From Coriobacteriia bacterium (lineage in GTDB: Bacteria; Actinomycetota; Coriobacteriia; WRKU01; WQUG01), in assembly GCA_009785705.1 (NCBI GenBank), contig WQVS01000006.1:1-24351 (forward strand): 24,351 bases of DNA. The letters are read 5' to 3'. The notes under the pieces were generated by a model. It saw only the letters and a program-made list of their open reading frames with translations. It made no database searches and had not been told where the DNA came from. Position 1 is the stretch's first letter. Every line of letters begins with the position of its first letter. Below are positions 7,129-14,616 of this stretch, piece by piece. The position numbers and the translations under genes are program-made.

Positions 7129-8097
7129 ATGGCTGCAAACAGTGGTATTGTGTGTTGCTCGAGCTGTGAGAAAGAGGGTTCTCACAGATTCATCTCGATA
7201 ACTAAAATCCTCAGCTTGTCGACGAAGTTGTCCGTAGTGGCTGCTCTGACGCTTCTTATGCTTTCAGCCTTTGCGCTATCAGGCTGTACAGGTCGCGATA
7301 TTCAGGGACAGATTATTGTATCGGGTTCGACAACTCTTCTTCCTATTGCCGAAACGGCAGCGCAGCAATTTGAGCAGGCTTATCCGCACTACAATGTGTT
7401 GGTGTCTGGCATGGGAACCTCTGCAGGAATTGAAGCTGTTGGCGTTACGGGCACAGCAGACATCGGAACTGCATCACGCGACTTGCGCGGAACAGAGACC
7501 GAATTAGACCTTATCGAAATCCCCGTAGCCCATGACGGTATTGCTGTTATTGTGCATCCTGATAATCCCATCAATGACTTGACTCTTGCACAGCTGCGCG
7601 ATGTCTTTGCAGGCAACATTACTAACTGGCAAGATTTAGGTGGACCTGATTTGCCTATCGTATTAGTTAACCGCGATGAAGCTTCAGGTACACGCAGTTC
7701 ATTTGCATCAGCAGTAATGGATGGCGAGTCCTTTGAAGTCAACTCTGTAGTGTTGCCAGGAACTGGTCAGGTTCGCGAAGTAGTTGCTCGCACCCCTGAA
7801 GCTATTGGCTACATATCAGTAGGCTTTGTAGAGCCACGTCACGTAGAAACCTACGTGCAGGCTATTTCACTGTACGGAGTTCCGCCCACTGACGAAAATA
7901 TTATCAATCAAACCTATCCCATTGCCCGTGCACTTCACTTTTTGACAAATGGTGTTCCTGAAGGTTCACCTCTTGAGTATATTGAGTTTGTGCTTTCAGA
8001 AGCTGTTCAAGAAGGTGCGGTAAGAGACGCAGGCTTCTTGCCTATTACAGAAGCAGAGCATGCCGAATTTAGGCGCATGTTGAGCGAGGGCAACTAA
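7129..8097 (+). CDS. pstS: Phosphate ABC transporter substrate-binding lipoprotein
   Basis: A 322-residue high-affinity phosphate-binding protein. The ATG at 7129 is chosen because the predicted transcription start (about 7093) lies inside the longer ORF; an AAAGGG is present but about 13 nt away. A hydrophobic h-region (about 34-50) ends in a lipobox LSGC with the lipidated Cys at C53, so the protein is anchored outside the membrane. Mature-domain motifs are SGSTTLLPIAE, ADIGTASRDL and NRDEASGTRSSF, the phosphate-contact regions. Oddly, the n-region is about 33 residues long and contains CCSSC at residues 9-13. The stop overlaps pstC by one base (TAATG). Confidence 0.93.
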   Translation: MAANSGIVCCSSCEKEGSHRFISITKILSLSTKLSVVAALTLLMLSAFALSGCTGRDIQGQIIVSGSTTLLPIAETAAQQFEQAYPHYNVLVSGMGTSAGIEAVGVTGTADIGTASRDLRGTETELDLIEIPVAHDGIAVIVHPDNPINDLTLAQLRDVFAGNITNWQDLGGPDLPIVLVNRDEASGTRSSFASAVMDGESFEVNSVVLPGTGQVREVVARTPEAIGYISVGFVEPRHVETYVQAISLYGVPPTDENIINQTYPIARALHFLTNGVPEGSPLEYIEFVLSEAVQEGAVRDAGFLPITEAEHAEFRRMLSEGN

Positions 8098-9221
8098 TGA
8101 GCGAAAACAAAAACACAGTGGATAAATCACAAGAAGATACCCTAGAGGCTCCTAGCCACGCTTCAGAACAGGAAGTGGCTGCAGGCAAGGAAAGCCTTCG
8201 CACTGATGCAGACCCGAGCAAGAAAACCTTAACGCACACTCCAAGTGTTGTAATGAAGGAACTGGCAGACACTGCTGCTAAGCGTGAACCTGTGCCAGAG
8301 GCTCGTCCAGCGACGAAGCTACAACTCGTATCACGTAGTACACAAATTAAAGAGGCATCGCTTGCGACACTCTTCTTCATCTGTGCTTTTCTTGCAGTAT
8401 TGGGCGTAGGGCTCATCTTTGCTTTTGTTGCTTGGCGCGCATTTCCACTGCTTAGCGAGATTGGACTCTGGAACTTCCTTACAGGAACACAGTGGTCGGT
8501 AGCAGATAATACCTTTGGAGCACTGCCCTTTATCTTAGGTAGTTTTGTAGTTGTAGGGGGTTCTCTGATTCTGGGTGTGCCTCTTGCAGTGCTTACGGCA
8601 GTCTTCATGTCAGAAGTAGCAAGCCCTCGCGCAAATGCGATAATCCGCCCTGCTATAGAGCTGCTTGCCGGTGTTCCCTCGGTAGTAGTAGGTTTCTTTG
8701 GTGTAGTGGTAGTGGTACCCATAGTGTCAGCACTAGTAGGTGGTGCAGGATTTGGACCACTGACTGCATGGATTGTACTCTCTATTATGATTATGCCCAC
8801 CATTACGACTCTGTCAGAAGATGCGTTGAACTCCATCCCTATGGGTATTCGTGAGGCATCTTATGCTATGGGTGCAACAAAGTGGCAGACTATTTGGAAG
8901 GTAGTAATTCCTGCAGCACGTATCGGCATCATTGATGCGACTATCCTCGGTATGGGTCGCGCCATTGGTGAAACTATGGCGGTACTGATGGTTGTGGGTA
9001 ATGCCCCACAGCTCTTCGCAGGAATATCGGCTCCTATTTCGACTATGACCAGTCAAATCGTGCTAGAGATGGGCTACTCATCAGGTGACCACAGAACAGC
9101 TCTCTTTGGACTTGCAGCAATACTCTTCCTGATTTCAATGAGTCTGGTACTAACAGTCAGACTTCTCGCACGCGAACAAACTAAGAAGACTAAAAAACCG
9201 AAGAAAGGGGGTGGGGCATAG
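8097..9221 (+). CDS. pstC: Phosphate ABC transporter permease PstC
   Basis: A 374-residue membrane permease with about six spans. The first span is at about residues 88-112, and the EAA-type loop that contacts PstB is [20 protein letters not shown], followed by GMGRAIGETMAVLMVVGNAP. About 86 hydrophilic residues rich in Glu, Lys, Ala and Ser precede the first span, making it longer than a typical PstC (about 300 residues) and probably disordered in the cytoplasm. The start is fixed by the one-base overlap with pstS. It pairs with PstA to form the translocation pore. Confidence 0.94.
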   Translation: MSENKNTVDKSQEDTLEAPSHASEQEVAAGKESLRTDADPSKKTLTHTPSVVMKELADTAAKREPVPEARPATKLQLVSRSTQIKEASLATLFFICAFLAVLGVGLIFAFVAWRAFPLLSEIGLWNFLTGTQWSVADNTFGALPFILGSFVVVGGSLILGVPLAVLTAVFMSEVASPRANAIIRPAIELLAGVPSVVVGFFGVVVVVPIVSALVGGAGFGPLTAWIVLSIMIMPTITTLSEDALNSIPMGIREASYAMGATKWQTIWKVVIPAARIGIIDATILGMGRAIGETMAVLMVVGNAPQLFAGISAPISTMTSQIVLEMGYSSGDHRTALFGLAAILFLISMSLVLTVRLLAREQTKKTKKPKKGGGA

Positions 9222-10177
9222 TGAGCACAAAGACTAACAAGAATACTCAGAACGCTAATGCAGAGCAGCGCAAGACAGGCATGCAGGTTCTTAAGGAAAT
9301 GAAAGAACAACACAGAGAATCTGGCAGCGGACTTGGTCGTGCGCATCTCAACAATCGTATTGCAATGGGGGTTCTCTGGGGTGCAACCGTCATCACCATC
9401 GGCTTGCTTGCTGTCATCCTCATCTATGTTGGCTATCATGGCTTGGGGGTTGTGCTACAAGACTTCCCGCGCTTCATTTTCACCTGGCCAGAAGGTGTTA
9501 ATGCAGAGGGCGGAATTTGGCCAACCATCGTAGCAACACTGTACTCAACAGGACTTGCCATGGCGATTTCGACGCCAATCGCAGTATTAGCAGCAGTATA
9601 CCTAGCAGAGTATGCTAAGCAGGGACGCATTGTTAAGACTATCCGTTTCGCAGCAGATTCGCTGGCCAGTGTACCCAGCATCGTAATGGGTCTTTTCGGT
9701 CTAGCCTTCTTTGTTGAAACGCTCAACATTCCTCTGTCGATGCTTGCAGCATCGCTTGGTTTGTCACTGCTCATGTTGCCCATCACCATGCGCGCAACAG
9801 AAGAGGCCATCCGCGCAGTACCTCGCTACATACGCTGGGGCTCTTATGGCATGGGTGCTACAAAGTGGCAGACGGTAAGTCGTGTTGTACTGCCCACAGC
9901 AACACCGCGTATTATTACAGGACTTATTCTGTCATTGGCAAGAGCAATTGGTGAGACCGCCGTAGTATTCCTAACCATGGGTATTGCGATTAACCTCCCC
10001 ATTATTCCTACTGATTCTGGTAGGTCAATGTCGGTACACCTCTACCTGATGGCAGTTGAAGGTATTAACCTGCCCTCAGCTTATGGAACGGCATTCCTGC
10101 TTCTCCTCATCATATTGGCATTGAACCTGAGCGCGCGCTATATCTCAAAGCGCTACTCACGTATTGATAACGCATAG
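9221..10177 (+). CDS. pstA: Phosphate ABC transporter permease PstA
   Basis: A 318-residue permease with a GTG start whose G is the last base of the pstC stop; an AAGAAAGGGGG tract lies just upstream. About 45 charged residues precede the first span, then about six spans. The coupling loop reads [22 protein letters not shown], followed by [17 protein letters not shown]. Partner of PstC in the PstSCAB importer. The gap to the pstB ATG is 16 nt. Confidence 0.94.
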   Translation: MSTKTNKNTQNANAEQRKTGMQVLKEMKEQHRESGSGLGRAHLNNRIAMGVLWGATVITIGLLAVILIYVGYHGLGVVLQDFPRFIFTWPEGVNAEGGIWPTIVATLYSTGLAMAISTPIAVLAAVYLAEYAKQGRIVKTIRFAADSLASVPSIVMGLFGLAFFVETLNIPLSMLAASLGLSLLMLPITMRATEEAIRAVPRYIRWGSYGMGATKWQTVSRVVLPTATPRIITGLILSLARAIGETAVVFLTMGIAINLPIIPTDSGRSMSVHLYLMAVEGINLPSAYGTAFLLLLIILALNLSARYISKRYSRIDNA

Positions 10178-10193
10178 AAAGGGCACTAGATTA

Positions 10194-11021
10194 ATGAGCG
10201 CGTCCACACATCAAACAAAGTATTCGACTCCATTACAGACTGATCCTTTGGTAACAAGTTATTATGTGCGCAACCTAGAGTTCTGGTACGGAGACTTCAA
10301 CGCTCTAACCAATATTTCGCTTGATGTTATGCCATCGGCGATTACGGCATTCATCGGTCCTTCTGGTTGTGGTAAGTCCACCTTTCTGCGCTGCATGAAT
10401 CGCATGAATGACCTCATTCCTGACACAAAAGTTGGGGGAGACATGCTGCTAAAAGGTGCTGATATCTACAGCTCTGGCGTAGACCCCGTAGACTTACGCC
10501 GTCGTGTAGGTATGATTTTCCAGCAGCCAAACCCCTTCCCGCAGTCGATTTACGACAATGTTGCCTATGGTCCACGCTTGCAGGGCGTGAAAAAGAAGTC
10601 TGACTTAGACGACATTGTAGAAGATTCGCTCAAGCGTGCGAACTTATGGAAAGAAGTTAAGGATATTCTAGATAAAAACGGTCTTGCCATCAGTGGTGGG
10701 CAGCAGCAACGTCTTTGTATTGCGCGTGTACTGGCAGTACAGCCAGAAGTTCTGCTTATGGACGAGCCCTGCTCTGCTATTGACCCAACCTCAGTACAGA
10801 AAATCGAAGACCTCATGGCAGAGATTAAGGACGAAGTAACGATTATTATCGTTACCCACAATATGCAGCAAGCCGCTCGTGTTAGTGACTACACCTCGTT
10901 CTTCCTGCAAGAAGTAGCAGGAGAGCCCGCAGTACTTGTGGAAAGCGGAAAGACCAGCGATATTTTTACGGCGCCGATTGATAAGCGCACTGAGGACTAT
11001 ATAACAGGTCGCTTCGGATAA
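10194..11021 (+). CDS. pstB: Phosphate ABC transporter ATP-binding protein
   Basis: A 275-residue ABC ATPase that powers phosphate import. Walker A is GPSGCGKST (about residues 55-63), the Q-loop region is [17 protein letters not shown], the signature is [16 protein letters not shown], Walker B is [15 protein letters not shown], and the switch His is in [16 protein letters not shown]. The ATG at 10194 is preferred over an in-frame TTG at 10164 because AAAGGG lies 10 nt before it and the TTG would overlap pstA. Full length and intact. Confidence 0.95.
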   Translation: MSASTHQTKYSTPLQTDPLVTSYYVRNLEFWYGDFNALTNISLDVMPSAITAFIGPSGCGKSTFLRCMNRMNDLIPDTKVGGDMLLKGADIYSSGVDPVDLRRRVGMIFQQPNPFPQSIYDNVAYGPRLQGVKKKSDLDDIVEDSLKRANLWKEVKDILDKNGLAISGGQQQRLCIARVLAVQPEVLLMDEPCSAIDPTSVQKIEDLMAEIKDEVTIIIVTHNMQQAARVSDYTSFFLQEVAGEPAVLVESGKTSDIFTAPIDKRTEDYITGRFG

Positions 11022-11048
11022 AAACGCACCAGATGCGCGATTTCCGCA

Positions 11049-11113
11049 CTGATTTACGCAAATGAAATGCTCACGTAGCTTGAGTACGCTCCGCTTTCAT
11101 TTACGTAAATCAG
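11049..11113. repeat. 19-bp inverted repeat with a 27-nt centre (REP-like palindrome)
   Basis: 11049-11067 and 11095-11113 are reverse complements with a single mismatch. The centre (11068-11094) can fold further through CGTA (11074-11077) and TACG (11085-11088), giving an almost continuous 65-nt cruciform. There is no T-run at either end, so it is not a classical terminator. The form resembles extragenic palindromic elements, but no second copy is present in the window. Confidence 0.7.
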
Positions 11114-11174
11114 CACGAACCTCACACACCTGGAACGTTTTTTGCAAGATAGATTGTAGGGTTCTTTGACTTTG

Positions 11175-11216
11175 AGCACCTGAGGCACTCCTAGTATCCC
11201 TGGAGTTTTTGGTGCT
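11175..11216 (+). terminator. Possible terminator hairpin after pst
   Basis: ACTCC (11187-11191) pairs with GGAGT (11202-11206), directly followed by TTTT (five T in all, 11206-11210). An outer AGCACC (11175-11180) can also pair with GGTGCT (11211-11216). The two pairings compete for the T-run region, which allows an antiterminator-like alternative. The short inner stem makes this a moderate candidate. Confidence 0.4.
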
Positions 11217-11233
11217 AGATTTAGGAGAAATGT

Positions 11234-11303
11234 AAAAGGTTGAATAGGGGGCGTAAGGAAGGCTATCTCTTCTACTGACTGTAGTCCCCCTATTCAACCT
11301 TTT
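11234..11303. terminator. Perfect 18-bp inverted repeat, bidirectional terminator-like
   Basis: 11234-11251 and 11286-11303 are exact reverse complements; each strand begins with four A and ends with four T around a G5/C5 block. The 34-nt centre has two mini-stems (GAAG/CTTC and CTAC/GTAG). The A/T-flanked GC stem resembles a bidirectional terminator, but the loop is unusually long, and a small folded RNA or MITE-like remnant is also possible. Confidence 0.55.
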
Positions 11304-11396
11304 GTGACATATCAAACTGTAATGTTAACTTTTGGTAAAGCTTTGCTTGGCAATAGGCAATTAGTTGGTTTCGACTGTTATATTGGGTTATCTATA

Positions 11397-11402
11397 TATA
11401 AT
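11397..11402 (+). promoter_or_regulatory. -10 box of phoU
   Basis: A perfect TATAAT 24 nt before the phoU ATG predicts a start near 11409, just before the AAGGGG ribosome-binding site (11411-11416). With the hairpins upstream, this implies that phoU can be transcribed separately from pstSCAB. No consensus -35 is seen at 17 nt. Confidence 0.5.
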
Positions 11403-11425
11403 TCTCTTTTAAGGGGTTGAACATT

Positions 11426-12109
11426 ATGCGTGAACAATTTAGACAAGACATGTACGACATTCAAGACGATGTTGTCGACATTATGAATGAGCTTCTTAAC
11501 ACGACTAAGCTTGCCGTTAATGCTCTTATCAAGGGCGATGAGGTAGTTGCACAAGAAATCATTGATGACGATGACCGTTTCGATACTTTGACTCTGGGCA
11601 TTGAAGAGCGTGTCATCGAGCTCATAGCTACTCAGTTTCCTGTGGCGCGTGACTTGCGCTTCCTCATGTCGATGTCCTTCATTGCTATGTATCAAGAGCG
11701 CATAGGTGATTATGCGCAAACTATTGCAAAGTCAGCACGTCGTAGTGCAGACAAGCCCGTTCCTCAGCCACTTATTGACCTGATTAAGGCACAGGCAAAT
11801 CTCGTCTATCGTGTCATGGACGCCACGCGTGAAGCACTAGAGGAACGTGACCTCGAGCTCGCTCTCAAGCTGCCAGAACTAGATGAACCCGTAGACTCGC
11901 TGAACAAGCAGTTCTACCGTGAACTAGGGCGTCTAACAGATGAAGATGAAATTGAGGCGGCCTCAAAGATGGTTATGTCAGCACGCGCCCTAGAGCGTAT
12001 CGCTGACTACTGTGTTGACACAGGTGAACGTCTAGCTTACTTCCTAACGGGTGAGCGTGACTTGCTTGATGCAGTAGAGGCAGACCTTGAGCCTCAAAAA
12101 GTCATCTAG
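11426..12109 (+). CDS. phoU: Phosphate signalling regulator PhoU
   Basis: A 227-residue all-helical protein made of two PhoU three-helix bundles. The metal-binding pattern is visible in the first repeat (EIIDDDDRFDTLTLGIEE) and in the second (LPELDEPVDSLNKQFYRE), each followed by a helix with RxxERIGDY or RALERIADYCVD. PhoU links the Pst transporter to the sensor kinase and keeps the Pho regulon off when phosphate is ample. The ATG at 11426 has AAGGGG 9 nt upstream; the earlier in-frame TTG abuts that site and is rejected. PhoR and PhoB are not in the window. Confidence 0.94.
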   Translation: MREQFRQDMYDIQDDVVDIMNELLNTTKLAVNALIKGDEVVAQEIIDDDDRFDTLTLGIEERVIELIATQFPVARDLRFLMSMSFIAMYQERIGDYAQTIAKSARRSADKPVPQPLIDLIKAQANLVYRVMDATREALEERDLELALKLPELDEPVDSLNKQFYRELGRLTDEDEIEAASKMVMSARALERIADYCVDTGERLAYFLTGERDLLDAVEADLEPQKVI

Positions 12110-12120
12110 TCATCATATCC

Positions 12121-12143
12121 AGACACCAGACATTAGACACCAG
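12121..12143 (+). repeat. 9-bp direct repeat after phoU
   Basis: AGACACCAG occurs at 12121-12129 and 12135-12143, 14 nt apart, in the 95-nt gap between phoU and yggS. No hairpin or promoter stands out in this gap. Confidence 0.4.
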
Positions 12144-12204
12144 GCAGCAATAAGCCACAAATGCAGGCCCCAGCAGCCATCATCACAGTAACTAGGCAAT
12201 CAAT

Positions 12205-12897
12205 ATGACTACTTTAGCAGCATCCTTCAAAGCCGTTCATGCACGAATGGAAGCTGCTGCACGCCGTAGCGGACACAATCCAGAAGATATTCGCTTAGTG
12301 GCTGTCTCAAAGTCTGTGGATACAGACAAGGTAAAGCAAGCTCAGGCAGAGTGCGCCCATCAGCTCTTTGGCGAAAATCGTGCTGATGAATTAGTGCGCA
12401 AGGTAGAGACCTGTGGTTCTGCAAACGGGGGTGCCGAATTCCACTACATTGGCCCCTTGCAAACAAACAAGGTGCGTAAGGTAGTTGGTGCTGCCAGCCT
12501 TATACATTCGGTAGACTCTGAACGTCTTCTGCGTGCCATTGATGCGCGCGCAAAACTGCAAGATATTGTGCAGCCCATACTGATACAGGTCAACATCAGT
12601 GGGGAAGAAGTAAAACAGGGCATAGAGCCGGGGCAATTGGACGCCCTCCTCCATCTGACAAATAGCGAACTTTCTCATGTGCAAGTAAACGGACTTATGA
12701 CGATGGCCCCCTTTGCGCCCGCAGGTGATATACGATGGATTTTTGAGGACTTGCGCAAACTGCGTGATAAGTCTGTGCAAGATGGGCCATCTGTTTCTCT
12801 GAAAGAGCTCTCTATGGGTATGACAGGTGACTTTGAAGCTGCCATAGAAGAAGGCGCAACACTGGTTCGTGTAGGCACCGCACTGTTTGCCCCCTAG
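12205..12897 (+). CDS. yggS: YggS-family pyridoxal phosphate homeostasis protein
   Basis: A 230-residue single-domain PLP-binding TIM barrel of the YggS/PLPBP family. The PLP lysine is K36 in LVAVSKS. Other family blocks are FGENRADELVRK, FHYIGPLQTNKVRKV, IHSVDSERLLRAID, VNISGEEVKQGI, and the phosphate-binding LSMGMTGDFEAAIEEGATLVRVGTALF at the C terminus (GTALFAP end). It has no known catalytic reaction and buffers PLP and amino-acid pools. The ribosome-binding site is weak (TAGG). Placement directly before sepF and proC is common in Gram-positive division clusters. Confidence 0.94.
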   Translation: MTTLAASFKAVHARMEAAARRSGHNPEDIRLVAVSKSVDTDKVKQAQAECAHQLFGENRADELVRKVETCGSANGGAEFHYIGPLQTNKVRKVVGAASLIHSVDSERLLRAIDARAKLQDIVQPILIQVNISGEEVKQGIEPGQLDALLHLTNSELSHVQVNGLMTMAPFAPAGDIRWIFEDLRKLRDKSVQDGPSVSLKELSMGMTGDFEAAIEEGATLVRVGTALFAP

Positions 12898-12924
12898 GGG
12901 CATCATTTTAGATAGGAAACCTTC

Positions 12925-13512
12925 GTGAGCAAGATAGACAAACTTAAATCACGTCTTGGTCTCGGTTCAGGCTGGGATGCAGAATACTTGCAAGAAGATG
13001 ATAGTCCCCATGCAGCAGATGCAGCAACCATGGTGGCAGGTCAAAGCGACTATGCGGGGGAAGCAGCTGCTCGCAGTGCCTACTCGGGAACAGGAATGAA
13101 GGCCTCACCAAGGAACGCCGACGACGGGACAGAGCGTCGCTACGCACAAAATTCTCCTTATGCATCGGGGGCGGCCCCCAGTGCTGTTACAAAGCATGTA
13201 CGTAAGCCTGACCTAAAGCGTGTGTCCGAAATCACAGGACGCGAAGTTCGTGAGGCAACAGGAAGTCGCCGTCACACAAGCCAACTCGTGATTGAAGCAG
13301 ATGGAAGCACTAGTTTTAAACCGGTAGATTTTTCAGAAGCCGTCATTGTGGCAAACCACCTAAAAGAAGGCAAAGTGGTAAAGGTTGACTTGTCGCTTGT
13401 GGCCACAGGGCAAAGACAGCGCTTTATAGACTTCATGGCAGGACTTGTTTACGCCTTAGATGGACACTTGGCACGCTCATCAGCCAATGTCTATATCTTG
13501 AAACCTCGCTAA
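12925..13512 (+). CDS. sepF: Cell division protein SepF
   Basis: A 195-residue FtsZ membrane-anchor protein with a GTG start (AGGAAA about 6 nt upstream). The N terminus (residues 1-14, SKIDKLKSRLGLG) suits an amphipathic membrane helix; residues about 15-105 form a variable, Ala/Ser/Gly-rich linker; and the C-terminal SepF domain (about 108-195) contains VIVANHLKEGKVVKVDL, RFIDFMAGLVYALDG and ANVYILKP. In actinobacteria, which lack FtsA, SepF is the main tether of FtsZ. The gene's last codons are duplicated just after the stop. Confidence 0.93.
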   Translation: MSKIDKLKSRLGLGSGWDAEYLQEDDSPHAADAATMVAGQSDYAGEAAARSAYSGTGMKASPRNADDGTERRYAQNSPYASGAAPSAVTKHVRKPDLKRVSEITGREVREATGSRRHTSQLVIEADGSTSFKPVDFSEAVIVANHLKEGKVVKVDLSLVATGQRQRFIDFMAGLVYALDGHLARSSANVYILKPR

Positions 13513-13540
13513 CACACCTGAAACCTCGCTAAACACCTAG
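13500..13540 (+). repeat. Tandem duplication of the sepF 3' end (about 20 bp)
   Basis: GAAACCTCGCTAA plus ACACCT appears at 13500-13519, including the sepF stop, and again at 13520-13538, differing by one inserted base. The second copy would encode the same last residues and stop. Confidence 0.75.
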
Positions 13541-13640
13541 ATAACACTACAAACCAGCACAAAAATGAGCAAGCTGACTCCTATTGCTGTGTAAGATGGG
13601 GTACACTTGCATTTCGACATTCGAAGAAAGGAATTACTCA

Positions 13641-14480
13641 GTGAAAGGCGACATTAAAGGCAAACTGCTTCTTATTGGTGCAGGAGCCATGGGGGAAGCT
13701 CTTCTTGCAGGTATTTTAGCAGCAAAGAGACTCAGCCCAGAACAGGTAGTAGTTGTTGAGCCAAACTATGATAAGGAACTATTATTGCGTGACCGCTATG
13801 GCGTAGAGGTCACCTCTGAACTAGGCTATCGCAACTATGGACCCGATGATGTTTGTCTTTTTGCGGTAAAACCTCAAATAGCTCATGCGGTACTTACTGA
13901 CTTGGCGCCACGCCTTGACAGAACACTTTTCATATCGATTGCCATAGGTGTCACCATCGCAGACTATTATCAGGTGCTCGATGCTGATATCCCCGTAGTA
14001 CGCACCATGCCTAATATGCCCATATCCATAGGTGAAGGCATGACACTCATATCGTGCTCGGAAAATGTCACAGAAGAAAAGCGAGACATTGCCACTCAGC
14101 TTTTCGAGAGCGCAGGTCGCTGCGAACATATTCCAGAAGAATGGCAAAGTGCAGGTGCAACCATATCAGGCTCAGGACCTGCCTATTTCAGCTACGTTAT
14201 TGATGCCCTCATTACAGCAGGGGCAGAGGCAGGCTTACCAGCAGATCTTTCAAAGCGCTTAGCAACACAGACAGCAATAGGCGTCTCAAAAATGATTCTA
14301 GAGACAGGCAGAAGCCCTCGTGAAATAATGCAGGCAACCGCAAGTCCTGGGGGAATAACAGAAGCATCTCTAAAGACCCTTGATAAAGAGGGAGTAAGCC
14401 AGGCAATAACGGCAGCTTTCCTAGCATCGGTAGACCGCGCGAAAGAACTAGAAGATTCCTTCAGTAGTCCAGAACAGTAA
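13641..14480 (+). CDS. proC: Pyrroline-5-carboxylate reductase
   Basis: A 279-residue enzyme for the last step of proline synthesis: NAD(P)H-dependent reduction of pyrroline-5-carboxylate. The GTG at 13641 is chosen because GAAAGGA lies 8-9 nt upstream and the dinucleotide-binding motif LLLIGAGAMGEALLAGIL begins at about residue 8; the longer ORF from 13584 adds a non-homologous leader. Other family blocks are FAVKPQ, VRTMPNMPISIGEGMT and the C-terminal SGSGPAYFSYVIDALITAG and TASPGGITEASL. Length is normal. Confidence 0.94.
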   Translation: MKGDIKGKLLLIGAGAMGEALLAGILAAKRLSPEQVVVVEPNYDKELLLRDRYGVEVTSELGYRNYGPDDVCLFAVKPQIAHAVLTDLAPRLDRTLFISIAIGVTIADYYQVLDADIPVVRTMPNMPISIGEGMTLISCSENVTEEKRDIATQLFESAGRCEHIPEEWQSAGATISGSGPAYFSYVIDALITAGAEAGLPADLSKRLATQTAIGVSKMILETGRSPREIMQATASPGGITEASLKTLDKEGVSQAITAAFLASVDRAKELEDSFSSPEQ

Positions 14481-14541
14481 AACAATAATCATTCTCAAAT
14501 TATCTATCTAAAAGCTTTAGCAATCGGGCTTATTGTGCTAC

Positions 14542-14547
14542 TATAAT
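14542..14547 (+). promoter_or_regulatory. -10 box of the ccm operon
   Basis: A perfect TATAAT 70 nt before the ccmE ATG, with TTAGCA (14517-14522) 19 nt upstream as a loose -35. The leader that follows contains a GGTAGG/CCAACC inverted pair and a good GAGGAG site before ccmE. Confidence 0.45.
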
Positions 14548-14616
14548 GTCCTGTTCAGGTAGGTGGGAACCAACCCTCTTATCACAAAAAAATATCGTCC
14601 ATCAGAGGAGTAAACA

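Larger units (their letters stand above)
11022..11425 (+). other. 404-nt intergenic region rich in inverted repeats, no gene seen
   Basis: Between pstB and phoU no ORF shows recognisable protein sequence; the minus-strand ORF at 11097-11315 mirrors the hairpins. The gap contains three separate inverted repeats (11049-11113, 11175-11216, 11234-11303), then about 90 AT-rich bases ending in the phoU -10 box. It could contain terminators for pst, a small RNA, or mobile palindromic elements. Confidence 0.6.

Noticed and set aside
8069..8836. 255-residue minus-strand ORF over pstC
   Set aside because: It is Thr/Ser-rich without any recognisable domain, has no ribosome-binding site, and mirrors a well-supported permease gene.
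11049..11113. Integron attC-like site
   Set aside because: The palindrome lacks the conserved outer R-box heptamers and no integrase or cassette array is present.
11223..11235. AGGAG followed by ATG-TAA (minimal start-stop ORF) before the 18-bp inverted repeat
   Set aside because: Spacing of the AGGAG to the ATG is only 2 nt and such a pattern is easily produced by chance.
11097..11315. 72-residue minus-strand ORF in the pstB-phoU gap
   Set aside because: Its sequence is set by the inverted repeats it crosses; no conserved motif or ribosome-binding site.
12391..12906. 171-residue minus-strand ORF over yggS
   Set aside because: Lies opposite a full-length conserved PLP-binding protein and shows no domain pattern.
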